From the NCBI RefSeq assembly GCF_007988885.1, contig NZ_BJUZ01000001.1, positions 186,001 to 250,000 of the forward strand: 64,000 bases of DNA, given 5' to 3'. Below are positions 9,158 to 16,637 of the stretch, in pieces. The notes beneath the pieces were generated by a model. It made no database searches, was not told the DNA's origin, and saw only the letters and a list, made by a program, of their open reading frames with translations. The position numbers were made by a program, and so were the translations under genes. The DNA is from Gluconobacter wancherniae NBRC 103581 (GTDB lineage: Bacteria > Pseudomonadota > Alphaproteobacteria > Acetobacterales > Acetobacteraceae). Numbering within the stretch: position 1 is the stretch's first letter; each line of letters starts with the position of its first letter.

Positions 9158-11524
9158 TCAGGTTGTAGCGATTGCGATGTCCTCCGCGTGAAAACGACGA
9201 AATACGTCAAACAGGATCGCATCCTGAACACTTCCGCTCTCACGTACGGAGATGAGGTTTATGCCGAGTGTCATTGTCACGGCAGCGCTTCCAATAGCCG
9301 TTACCCGGACTTTTGGCGTGGGCGTGGACAGGACCTCGGGGCGTTTTGCCGCGACTTCGAGCAGCATGGCTCTGGCCTGATCAAGGTCAGCCGTGATGGG
9401 GACGGTGAAACTCAGTGTGAGTGCGGCTCCCGTGCTCCCCAGTGTCGCGTTCTTGACGTTCGTCGTGATGAACTGGGAGTTCGGAACGATCATCGTGGAG
9501 CCGTCGCTCAGTCCGATATTGGTGGCGCGTACGCTGATGCGTTTCACGTCTCCTCTGGTTCCGGCGATCTCCACAACATCCCCGACACGTACAGGCCGTT
9601 CAGCGAGCAGAATAATTCCCGAAACGAAATTCTGCACGATCGACTGCAGACCAAAACCGATACCAACAGAGAGTGCACTGACAACCCATGTCAGGTTCTT
9701 GATGGAGACCCCTGCTACGGAGAGCACGGTAAGTCCCACGATGATCCAGCTGCAATAGGTGAAGACGCTCAGGATAGAGGTCTGCGAACCGATATCCATT
9801 GTTGTGGTAGGGAACAGGCGGTCCCGCATCCAGTTGCGTGTCTGGCGGATAGCGTAATATGCGGCGATAAACAGCCCAATGCAGATCAGGACTGTATCCA
9901 GCGAGATTGGAATGCCTCGGATATTGCTGCCGGAAAACAGTAGGCCGAGACGACCAAAGATCGTCGCCAGATTAAAATCGCCTTCGCTTTGAACAATTGA
10001 GACCAGAATGAGCAGAAGCATGACATTGCCGATGCCTGACAGCACGACAGTCAGCTGAGAGAGGCGTCGTGGCCCGACGCCTAGCGGGACGAGGCGGCTC
10101 CCGAAGAAGCCTCGTGCACCAAGAAGGCGCTCAATGGCCTCGCGCCAGCACATTCCAAGCAATCCGACGATTGCGATGCCAGTCCCCAGGACCAGTAGCC
10201 AGCCATTGAGAGAAAAGGCGAAAGAGACGTAGCCGAGGACGATGGCAATGACCGTGACGAATGTCAGGAGGGTTGCGAGCCCCAGCACGGAAGGCGCCAG
10301 CAGACGCGTTTCGGCCTGTCGCCCGAGCCTACGACAGGTGCTTACGGTACTGATGGAGACAGCAAGGGCAAAAACGATTTCCAAGAGGACGGTCAGGGTG
10401 GGGCCGAAGACTTTCAGGCTCTGGAATGCGTGCAGCAGATCAAGGGCCAGAACGCCGCAGGCAAGCATCCAGTCCACGCCACGCAGGGCATGCCGGGCTT
10501 TGATGTCGTTGTTGGCCAGCAATCCGGCGCGGCCGAGTATCGGAAGTCCTGCGCCAAGAATGAAGCCGCAGACCGGCATGGTATCGCTGATGGTGGCCGC
10601 AATGGGCCCGCCATCACCGCCCATGGTGATCATTTCCCAGAGCAGCCAAAGAACTGGCGCGAGAATGGCACAGAGCATGCCCCCCGCTGTGATGGCCACA
10701 ACGCCACTTGCGCGTGGGATTTCATTGTTATCTGTGGATGCAGGCAGAGCCTCGGGCTTCGCGCCGAGCCGACGCAGGCCGGCCAAAAGGGGATACGCCG
10801 TCAGCCCGGTGAGGATCAGGACCAGAAAGGTGCCGCCCAGAAGATAAGGCCAATCCGCCAGAACACCGTTATTTTCGACGGAAGACTGGTTCTCGGCTTT
10901 TTCCGTCACCAGTGCATGCCAGAAATGTGGCGCTATGGGCGAGGATGTCCGGCGGGAAAGGGTGGCCTGCTGGATGCGGCTGCGGCGGCCGTCAATGACA
11001 GTGCCAAGCTGCTTGGCTTGAAGTTCGTACAGACGCGCACGGACGAGCATCGATTTTACGCTTTGCGAATCTTTCTGCATCCGCTGGCGCTGGGCCGTGA
11101 TTGAGGCGTCTTCATTTGCGGCAGGCTTGTCGCCCAAAACCTGAAGAAAAGACGAAATGATCGTGTCATAGGACTGTATCTGGCCAATGACGGCATGAGT
11201 GTCCTGCTGAATTGCCGAGACCTGTTTGGTCAGGTCGGCGAGCGCAATGTCTCCCATGGCCGGGTCAGCGCCGTTAAGCCTTTGAAAGATGTCGCGAACG
11301 GATTTCTGGTCAGTGTCGAGCTGGCGCCCTAGAGTCGGGGAGACGGAAGACCACCCCAGGGCATTATTGTCTGTGGCGGCGACCTTTCCCACGGGAGTTG
11401 ACGCAGCAGGCGGAGTATCCGCCTGACTGGCACCGCCGCCAATCAGGGCAAGAGCCAGTAGCCCCGCAACCCAGAAACGGCCCTTACGGGCATTGTGCGA
11501 GGCACCTGTCCGTCTGTCTGTCAT
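9158..11524 (-). CDS. Large MscS-family mechanosensitive channel with DUF3772-like periplasmic domain
   Basis: The 788-residue protein begins with a signal-like hydrophobic segment (residues about 17-35), followed by a Gln-rich helical periplasmic region (about 50-200) resembling DUF3772. About ten membrane helices follow. The C-terminal third is the MscS core: the pore-lining helix region with GIGFGLQSIVQNFVSGI, then the beta domain ERPVRVGDVVEI and VPNSQFITTNVKNAT. Such long MscS relatives release solutes on osmotic downshift. It sits downstream of pyrD on the same strand but a 122-bp gap with a hairpin separates them, and it has its own terminator. Confidence 0.93.
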   Translation of the reverse strand: MTDRRTGASHNARKGRFWVAGLLALALIGGGASQADTPPAASTPVGKVAATDNNALGWSSVSPTLGRQLDTDQKSVRDIFQRLNGADPAMGDIALADLTKQVSAIQQDTHAVIGQIQSYDTIISSFLQVLGDKPAANEDASITAQRQRMQKDSQSVKSMLVRARLYELQAKQLGTVIDGRRSRIQQATLSRRTSSPIAPHFWHALVTEKAENQSSVENNGVLADWPYLLGGTFLVLILTGLTAYPLLAGLRRLGAKPEALPASTDNNEIPRASGVVAITAGGMLCAILAPVLWLLWEMITMGGDGGPIAATISDTMPVCGFILGAGLPILGRAGLLANNDIKARHALRGVDWMLACGVLALDLLHAFQSLKVFGPTLTVLLEIVFALAVSISTVSTCRRLGRQAETRLLAPSVLGLATLLTFVTVIAIVLGYVSFAFSLNGWLLVLGTGIAIVGLLGMCWREAIERLLGARGFFGSRLVPLGVGPRRLSQLTVVLSGIGNVMLLLILVSIVQSEGDFNLATIFGRLGLLFSGSNIRGIPISLDTVLICIGLFIAAYYAIRQTRNWMRDRLFPTTTMDIGSQTSILSVFTYCSWIIVGLTVLSVAGVSIKNLTWVVSALSVGIGFGLQSIVQNFVSGIILLAERPVRVGDVVEIAGTRGDVKRISVRATNIGLSDGSTMIVPNSQFITTNVKNATLGSTGAALTLSFTVPITADLDQARAMLLEVAAKRPEVLSTPTPKVRVTAIGSAAVTMTLGINLISVRESGSVQDAILFDVFRRFHAEDIAIATT

Positions 11525-11604
11525 TCGTGATCCTTCCGCTATGCGTGTTCTGATGCGTGTAACGCAAACGGAGCGTCGGGCGGAGGGTTCGATCGAAATG
11601 AATC

Positions 11605-11629
11605 GATGGCGCCGTAAGGCCGCGCCATC
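11605..11629 (-). other. Perfect hairpin between pyrD and the MscS gene
   Basis: An 8-bp perfect inverted repeat (GATGGCGC / GCGCCATC) with a 9-nt loop lies 17 bp beyond the pyrD stop. No clear T-run follows on the minus strand, so it may be a weak terminator, an attenuator ahead of the channel gene, or an mRNA 3' end stabiliser. Confidence 0.4.
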
Positions 11630-11646
11630 ATGAGGTGTGGAGCGGC

Positions 11647-12720
11647 TCAGGCTGGCAGGTCCACACCTTTCGCATCTGCAATGCTCTCAAAGCCCTGTTG
11701 GCGCATTGCTTCAAGAAGTTCACGCTTGATTCGGCCAAGGATTCCGGGGCCCTGAAGGACGAACGAAGAATAGATCTGCACCATATCCGCGCCCATGCGG
11801 ATACGCTCCAGAATGTCCTGCCCGCTTTCGATGCCGCCGCAGGATATCAGGGCGATCCGCCCACGGTTAAGGTCGGATACGAGCTTGAGAACGTCGCGCG
11901 ATCTTGGTGCGAGTGGGCGTCCGGACAGGCCTCCAGATTCATTTTGGTGCTCATGTCCAAGCTCATCAGGGCGTGCGAGCGTGGTGTTGGTCAGGATCAG
12001 CCCGTCTGCTCCGCCCTGAATGGCGGCTTCCAGAATTGGCTCGAATGATAAATCGTCCAGATCTGGAGAAAGTTTGACCAGAAGGGGTGGGCGCTCGGGG
12101 TTGCGCGTGTTGATGGCTGCGAGCAGGTCTCTCAGAGTATCGGCGGTCTGCAGATCACGCAGGCCGGGCGTGTTGGGCGAGGAGAGGTTGATCGTCACAT
12201 AATCCGCATATGGGCGAACACGTGATACGAGCTCCGGGTAATCGCGCAGAGGGTCAGCGCCGATCTTGTTGATGCCAAGATTGACGCCTAGGGGCACGAC
12301 TGAGCCGCGCGTACGGCCGTTGGGCATTGGGCGGTTCAGACGCGCAAGACGCTTGCAGAACTGGTTGATGCCGCAGCCATTGAAACCCATGCGATTGATG
12401 ATCGCGCCATCTGAGGGCAGGCGGAACAGCCGGGGGCCAGGATTGCCGGGCTGGGGGCGTGGGGTCACGGTTCCGGCCTCGATATGGCCGAATCCAAGCT
12501 GGCCTAGTGAGCGGATCGCACGGGCGTTTTTGTCAAAACCCGCGGCCAGACCAATGGGGTTTGGAAAGCGCAGCCCGAGCGTGCGGGTGGCAAGGGCTGG
12601 CACGTCCTTGGGGGCTTTGCCGCCAAGGCCGAGAGCCAGGGAATGGATGGCGAGTTCATGGGCCGCCTCGGTGTCGAGGCGATGCAGGAGCGGCGTGGCC
12701 AGGTGTCCGATATCGATCAT
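11647..12720 (-). CDS. pyrD: Dihydroorotate dehydrogenase (quinone), class 2
   Basis: PyrD oxidises dihydroorotate to orotate with FMN and passes electrons to ubiquinone at the inner membrane. The 357-residue length and the N-terminal helical extension (residues 1-40), which forms the quinone and membrane contact site, identify class 2. Motifs include GLAAGFDKNA in the FMN site, NLSSPNTPGLR with the catalytic serine, and SCGGIESGQD with VQIYSSFVLQGPG near the C-terminus. The ATG at 12720 gives MIDIGHLATPLLHRLD, the expected start. It may be transcribed with the MscS gene, though a hairpin lies between. Confidence 0.97.
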   Translation of the reverse strand: MIDIGHLATPLLHRLDTEAAHELAIHSLALGLGGKAPKDVPALATRTLGLRFPNPIGLAAGFDKNARAIRSLGQLGFGHIEAGTVTPRPQPGNPGPRLFRLPSDGAIINRMGFNGCGINQFCKRLARLNRPMPNGRTRGSVVPLGVNLGINKIGADPLRDYPELVSRVRPYADYVTINLSSPNTPGLRDLQTADTLRDLLAAINTRNPERPPLLVKLSPDLDDLSFEPILEAAIQGGADGLILTNTTLARPDELGHEHQNESGGLSGRPLAPRSRDVLKLVSDLNRGRIALISCGGIESGQDILERIRMGADMVQIYSSFVLQGPGILGRIKRELLEAMRQQGFESIADAKGVDLPA

Positions 12721-12784
12721 GAATTGCCTTGTAGCTTAAAACCAGTGCTTGGCGCAGGGGGAGGGACGCGATAGATGCGGAAGG

Positions 12785-13000
12785 ATGTGGGACGAACCCT
12801 ATCTCGAAACATGCTGTCGCTCGACTCTTCATCGCCTGCTTCTGTGCGAGGATGCCGGGCGTCCTTCCGGGCTGCGGGATCAGCCATGCCTTGAGCGTCT
12901 TGAACGTATGGGGTTATGCGCCCTGCGTTCTGATGGGCGCTTTGCCATTACTGACGCCGGGCTGGGTCGCCACCGTCAGGAAATTGGCCCTATAGACTAA
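12785..13000 (+). CDS. Small hypothetical protein, winged-helix-like
   Basis: This is a 71-residue frame between divergent pyrD and a convergent isomerase gene. It begins MWDEPYLETCC and contains LERLERMGLCALRSDGRFAITDAG, a helix-strand-turn-strand pattern like the recognition helix and wing of a winged-helix domain. A GGAAGG lies directly before the ATG, closer than a normal ribosome site; a TTG start 36 nt upstream is an alternative. Its composition looks coding, but I cannot name a family and it may not be expressed. Confidence 0.5.
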   Translation: MWDEPYLETCCRSTLHRLLLCEDAGRPSGLRDQPCLERLERMGLCALRSDGRFAITDAGLGRHRQEIGPID

Positions 13001-13005
13001 TCCGT

Positions 13006-13854
13006 TCAGCGCCCGGTCCAGGCTTTTTCCAGTCCGGCCCGGCTTGCGCGGATAACGTCCTTCAGATCTCGGTCGTAGAGGCTGTCAGGTACGTCGCTGG
13101 AAAAAATCTCCACCGTGCAGGCTCCGCGGAAACCCGCTTCGAAAGTGGCGCTCAACATGTCGTGCAACGGAATGCAGCCATCTCCGGGAATAAGGCGATC
13201 GGTGGTCGAGTAAGGGGTGCGCCAGTCACTGACCTGAAGCACGTTGATTTTTGATCCTGCCCGCCGGATGGCTGCACAGACATTGTCCTGCTGCCAGATG
13301 TTCCAGTAATCGAGACACAGACCCATCGCGCTGTGCCCGACACCATCAATGATGTCCATGGCCTGATCTATGGTCCAGATTGTGCTTTCCACGTTTACCG
13401 ACGTGGGATTCAGCGGTTCCAGCGAGAGCGATACACCAAGGTCCTCAGCCAACGGACAAAGGGCGCGCAGGTGCTGGATCGTTTCATCCATGACCCTGTG
13501 TACGTTCCCATTCGGAGGTGCGCCGGTATTGGTGACAAAAAGCGTCCCCGGTGCGTAAGGCGCGAGCGTGCGGATGCTGTTTTCCAGTCTGAGAACACGC
13601 GCCTGGGTTTCTGCTGGTTCGGGGGCCATACGACTGCCGAAAAACGTCCGGACAGATGGCTGGACAGCGCTGATTTCCATCCCGCTTTCTTCTACCAGAC
13701 GCATCTGGTCTTTGATGCGGGAAGGATCAAGCTTGGCCTCGCAGACCTCAATCGCCTCAACACCAAGCTCACGGTAGCGCGTGACGTCCTCTTCGAAAGT
13801 CCAAGGCTGCGTTGTGAATTCATTCATACCGAAGCGGAATGGGAAATCAGACAT
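13006..13854 (-). CDS. Sugar phosphate isomerase/epimerase-like TIM barrel
   Basis: The 282-residue protein matches the AP-endonuclease-2/xylose-isomerase-like TIM barrel family. Metal-ligand positions are visible as a glutamate in LSLEPLNP, an aspartate in GLCLDYWNIW, a histidine-like position replaced in the VLQVSDWR strand, and a glutamate in CTVEIFSSD. Members include hydroxypyruvate isomerases, inosose epimerases and tagatose epimerases; which applies here is not clear. It follows the alpha/beta hydrolase gene by 4 bp on the same strand, suggesting a two-gene unit for uptake-derived sugar or lactone breakdown. Confidence 0.82.
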   Translation of the reverse strand: MSDFPFRFGMNEFTTQPWTFEEDVTRYRELGVEAIEVCEAKLDPSRIKDQMRLVEESGMEISAVQPSVRTFFGSRMAPEPAETQARVLRLENSIRTLAPYAPGTLFVTNTGAPPNGNVHRVMDETIQHLRALCPLAEDLGVSLSLEPLNPTSVNVESTIWTIDQAMDIIDGVGHSAMGLCLDYWNIWQQDNVCAAIRRAGSKINVLQVSDWRTPYSTTDRLIPGDGCIPLHDMLSATFEAGFRGACTVEIFSSDVPDSLYDRDLKDVIRASRAGLEKAWTGR

Positions 13855-13858
13855 TTCG

Positions 13859-14668
13859 TCAGTCCTTCACGAAATCAATGACGGTTTCGTTGAATTTTTC
13901 GGTCTCGTCGATGAAGAGCATGTGCGCGCTGTCTTGGAAGCGCACGGCTCGGGCGTTGGGCATGTGTTCTGCAATCCAGGCAGGGCCTTCCGGATTCAGA
14001 ACCGTATCCTTCTCGGCCACCAGAACCAGTGACTTTATCTGAAGCGTTGGGAGAAGGTCTCGCCAATCGTGGACTGTATGGTCTGCCATGAGTTCGCTGC
14101 GGGCATGTGCCGGGCTCTGTGCCATTTCGGCGAGCAGAAAATTCTGTTCGTCTTCAGGAATGGGATTGTTAAGGCAGCCCGCCAGATTGCCTTTGTCGAA
14201 CTCCGTGGCATTGAGGAAAAGCTGCTGCTGAAGGTAGGTCAGGCCCGCCTGATCATAGCAGACGGCGTGCCCGAGCTTCCATTCTGGAGAAAAATACTGA
14301 CGTGGGGTCTGCTGGACGAAAATCGCGTCCCGAACCCGTTCCTGCCCGAAAAGCTCCAGATATGACCAGATGACGGGGCAACCAAGAGACCACCCAAGCA
14401 ACGTCACATCAGACAGATCCAGAGCCTGCAGCAGATCACGAAGATCTGCGGCCAGACGTGAGATGCGGTAGCCATGGTTAGGTTTGGCGGATTTGCCATG
14501 GCCGCGCAGGTCCATGGTGATGACGCGGACATGCCTGGAAATGGGGCCGATATTGCGATGGAAGAAGCGTCCGCTGAACGTCCAGCCGTGGATCATGATA
14601 AGGGGGCGGCCCTGGCCTTGCTCCTCATAATGAATATGGGTTCCGTCACTCGCCGTGATGTGCGGCAT
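13859..14668 (-). CDS. Alpha/beta hydrolase
   Basis: The 269-residue product has the alpha/beta hydrolase fold of the haloperoxidase/lactonase type. Visible are the oxyanion segment MIHGWTFSG, the DLRGHGKS loop, the nucleophile elbow GWSLGC, an aspartate strand LVLVAEKD and the catalytic histidine in DSAHMLF. The ATG at 14668 (MPHITASDG) has GGAG at a good distance; an ATG 12 nt upstream has no such site. No signal peptide is seen, so it is cytoplasmic. Its pairing with a sugar isomerase-like gene fits a small catabolic operon, but the substrate is unknown. Confidence 0.87.
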   Translation of the reverse strand: MPHITASDGTHIHYEEQGQGRPLIMIHGWTFSGRFFHRNIGPISRHVRVITMDLRGHGKSAKPNHGYRISRLAADLRDLLQALDLSDVTLLGWSLGCPVIWSYLELFGQERVRDAIFVQQTPRQYFSPEWKLGHAVCYDQAGLTYLQQQLFLNATEFDKGNLAGCLNNPIPEDEQNFLLAEMAQSPAHARSELMADHTVHDWRDLLPTLQIKSLVLVAEKDTVLNPEGPAWIAEHMPNARAVRFQDSAHMLFIDETEKFNETVIDFVKD

Positions 14669-14780
14669 GGTGCTCTCCATGATTATGGTGTTGGGAGTGT
14701 TAGCGCATCGACTCCTTTAACGGTTTCGTGGAAAAGGAGCGTTTGCGCTTGGCGGCCAGCCTCGGTAAATTGAAACGGTC

Positions 14781-15860
14781 ATGACCAGCACAGCCTTACC
14801 CGAAGCCCCCAACCGCGTTCTGCGGCCGATCGACCTTGGACGCGGGGTGATCATTGAAGATCCCGTCATCCTCGCGCCACTCTCTGGCGTGACGGATCTG
14901 CCGTTCCGTCAGCTTGCGAGAGATCTCGGAGCCGGGCTCGTCGTGTCTGAAATGATCGCGTCATGGGCGATGGTGCGTGAGAACGAGAACACCCTGCGCA
15001 TGGCGCGCTCGGCCGAGCGCGGTCCGAACGCCGTGCAGCTTGCTGGCTGTGACCCCGAAGCTATGGCTAAAGCTGCGCAGATTGCGGTTGATGGCGGGGC
15101 AAACCTCATCGATATCAACTTTGGCTGCCCCGTGAAAAAAGTCGCTATCGGGCAGACGGCTGGTTCTGCCCTGATGCGCGATGAAATTCTGGCGGCGCGC
15201 CTTCTGGAAGCGACGGTGAACGCTGTGGACGTTCCAGTGACGCTCAAGATGCGTATGGGCTGGGATCACAACAGTCTTAATGCGCCCCGTCTGGCAAAGA
15301 TCGCTGAAGAGAGCGGTATCAGGATGGTCACCGTACATGGGCGGACACGCCAGATGTTTTACAATGGTACCGCCGACTGGAAATTTGTGAAAACCGTAAA
15401 GGACGCTGTTTCCCTTCCGGTTATTGTCAACGGGGACATCAATTCCATTCGTGATGCCCGCATGGCATTACATCAGTCTAATGCGGATGGCGTGATGATC
15501 GGTCGTGGCTGTTATGGCCGTCCATGGTTCCCGGCGCAGGTGGCAGGCTCCCTGAAAACCGGGCAGGACGTTCCAGACCCGGATCTTGCCACCGAAAAAG
15601 CGATAGCCTTGCGGCATTACAGCATGATGCTGGATCATTTCGGGGAGCGCCCCGGGCTGCGTCTGGCGCGCAAGCATGTGTCCTGGTACTCGGCTGGTCT
15701 GCCTGGCTCCGCGACGTTTCGTTCTGCGGTCAATCGTATCGACAATGCGCCAGAAGTGGTGGCGCTTCTTGAAGCGTTCTATGATCGTCATATCGAGGCA
15801 GGGATCGTCCGTGATCGTGAGAGCGGGCCTGCTGCCAGCCTGTCGCGCGAAGCAGCGTGA
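14781..15860 (+). CDS. dusB: tRNA-dihydrouridine synthase
   Basis: DusB reduces uridine to dihydrouridine in the D-loop of tRNAs using FMN and NADPH. The 359-residue protein has the FMN-site opening [12 protein letters not shown], the catalytic cysteine in [10 protein letters not shown] and the VHGRTR and GDI motifs. In alphaproteobacteria this gene (formerly nifR3) heads the ntr operon, and here it precedes an NtrC-like remnant, ntrY, ntrX and hfq. The start [20 protein letters not shown] has the usual N-terminal length. The gap to the next gene is about 51 bp. Confidence 0.95.
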   Translation: MTSTALPEAPNRVLRPIDLGRGVIIEDPVILAPLSGVTDLPFRQLARDLGAGLVVSEMIASWAMVRENENTLRMARSAERGPNAVQLAGCDPEAMAKAAQIAVDGGANLIDINFGCPVKKVAIGQTAGSALMRDEILAARLLEATVNAVDVPVTLKMRMGWDHNSLNAPRLAKIAEESGIRMVTVHGRTRQMFYNGTADWKFVKTVKDAVSLPVIVNGDINSIRDARMALHQSNADGVMIGRGCYGRPWFPAQVAGSLKTGQDVPDPDLATEKAIALRHYSMMLDHFGERPGLRLARKHVSWYSAGLPGSATFRSAVNRIDNAPEVVALLEAFYDRHIEAGIVRDRESGPAASLSREAA

Positions 15861-15911
15861 TGTGAGGACGCCAGGGTTGCCACATCGTCTGTTTCGTATT
15901 GGTCGCGCCGC

Positions 15912-16637
15912 GTGACGGCACGCCTTCCGGCACTTCCCGATCTCTCGGTCCGTCCGATGTTTCTCTATGGTGCCTCTCGCCTGGACCGGCAGGATGTGGC
16001 GCGGCGTCTGCACGCGCACAGTCCACGGGCGAGCGGACGCTTCGTCGTGGCTGCTCTCACGGCAATTCCCCGTGCGATGCGTGAGGAGGCGCTTTTTGGT
16101 GGCCGTGAGGCGGGATGGATTGAGCAGGCCAGAGATGGCACGCTTCTGCTGGACGAAATAGACTGCCTCTGCCCCTCTGTGCAGGAGCGTTTTATGGAAC
16201 TGCTGGAGCATGCGGATCATGGCATCCGCCTGATCGCGGCAAGTCGGCATGATCCGCATCTGCTTTTGCGGCAGGGTGCTTTTGAGGCAGGTCTGCATCG
16301 CTGGTTCTCTGCTCTGGAGCCTTCCCAGAAGCTTGGCCCGGAGCGTATCAGCGCTGTCTGTCGTCTGCCGGGTGCGGGTAACGAGCGGCCAAGTGGCATT
16401 GCCCGTGCGCTCGAAAGACCTCTGGGCGAGTATCTTGAAACAGGTTTGGAAAATGGCGCCGGGGACCTGCATTCCTGTGTCATAGGCGAGGTTGAACGTC
16501 CTCTCATCACGATGGTACTGCGACGGACGAGCGGCAACCAGATCCGTGCGGCCGCCATACTTGGGCTGAATCGCAACACACTTCGAAAACGTATCCGTGA
16601 GCTGGACATAATCGTCCCGAAAGGTGGCGACGAGTGA
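15912..16637 (+). CDS. Degenerate NtrC-like protein lacking receiver and ATP-binding motifs
   Basis: This 241-residue frame sits where ntrB and ntrC normally lie. Residues about 15-110 align with the front of an NtrC AAA+ domain (RRLHAHSPRASGRFVV, then GTLLLDEIDCL as a Walker B remnant). The Walker A glycines and lysine are replaced (GASRLDRQD), and the GAFTGA sigma54 loop is deleted between ALFGG and DGTLLLDE. Much of the rest of the AAA+ core is missing. The last 60 residues are a well-kept NtrC Fis-type HTH (EVERPLI, GNQIRAAAILGLNRNTLRKRI). There is no receiver domain. It starts at a GTG and its stop overlaps the ntrY start. It can probably bind DNA but not activate sigma54 polymerase. Confidence 0.8.
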   Translation: MTARLPALPDLSVRPMFLYGASRLDRQDVARRLHAHSPRASGRFVVAALTAIPRAMREEALFGGREAGWIEQARDGTLLLDEIDCLCPSVQERFMELLEHADHGIRLIAASRHDPHLLLRQGAFEAGLHRWFSALEPSQKLGPERISAVCRLPGAGNERPSGIARALERPLGEYLETGLENGAGDLHSCVIGEVERPLITMVLRRTSGNQIRAAAILGLNRNTLRKRIRELDIIVPKGGDE

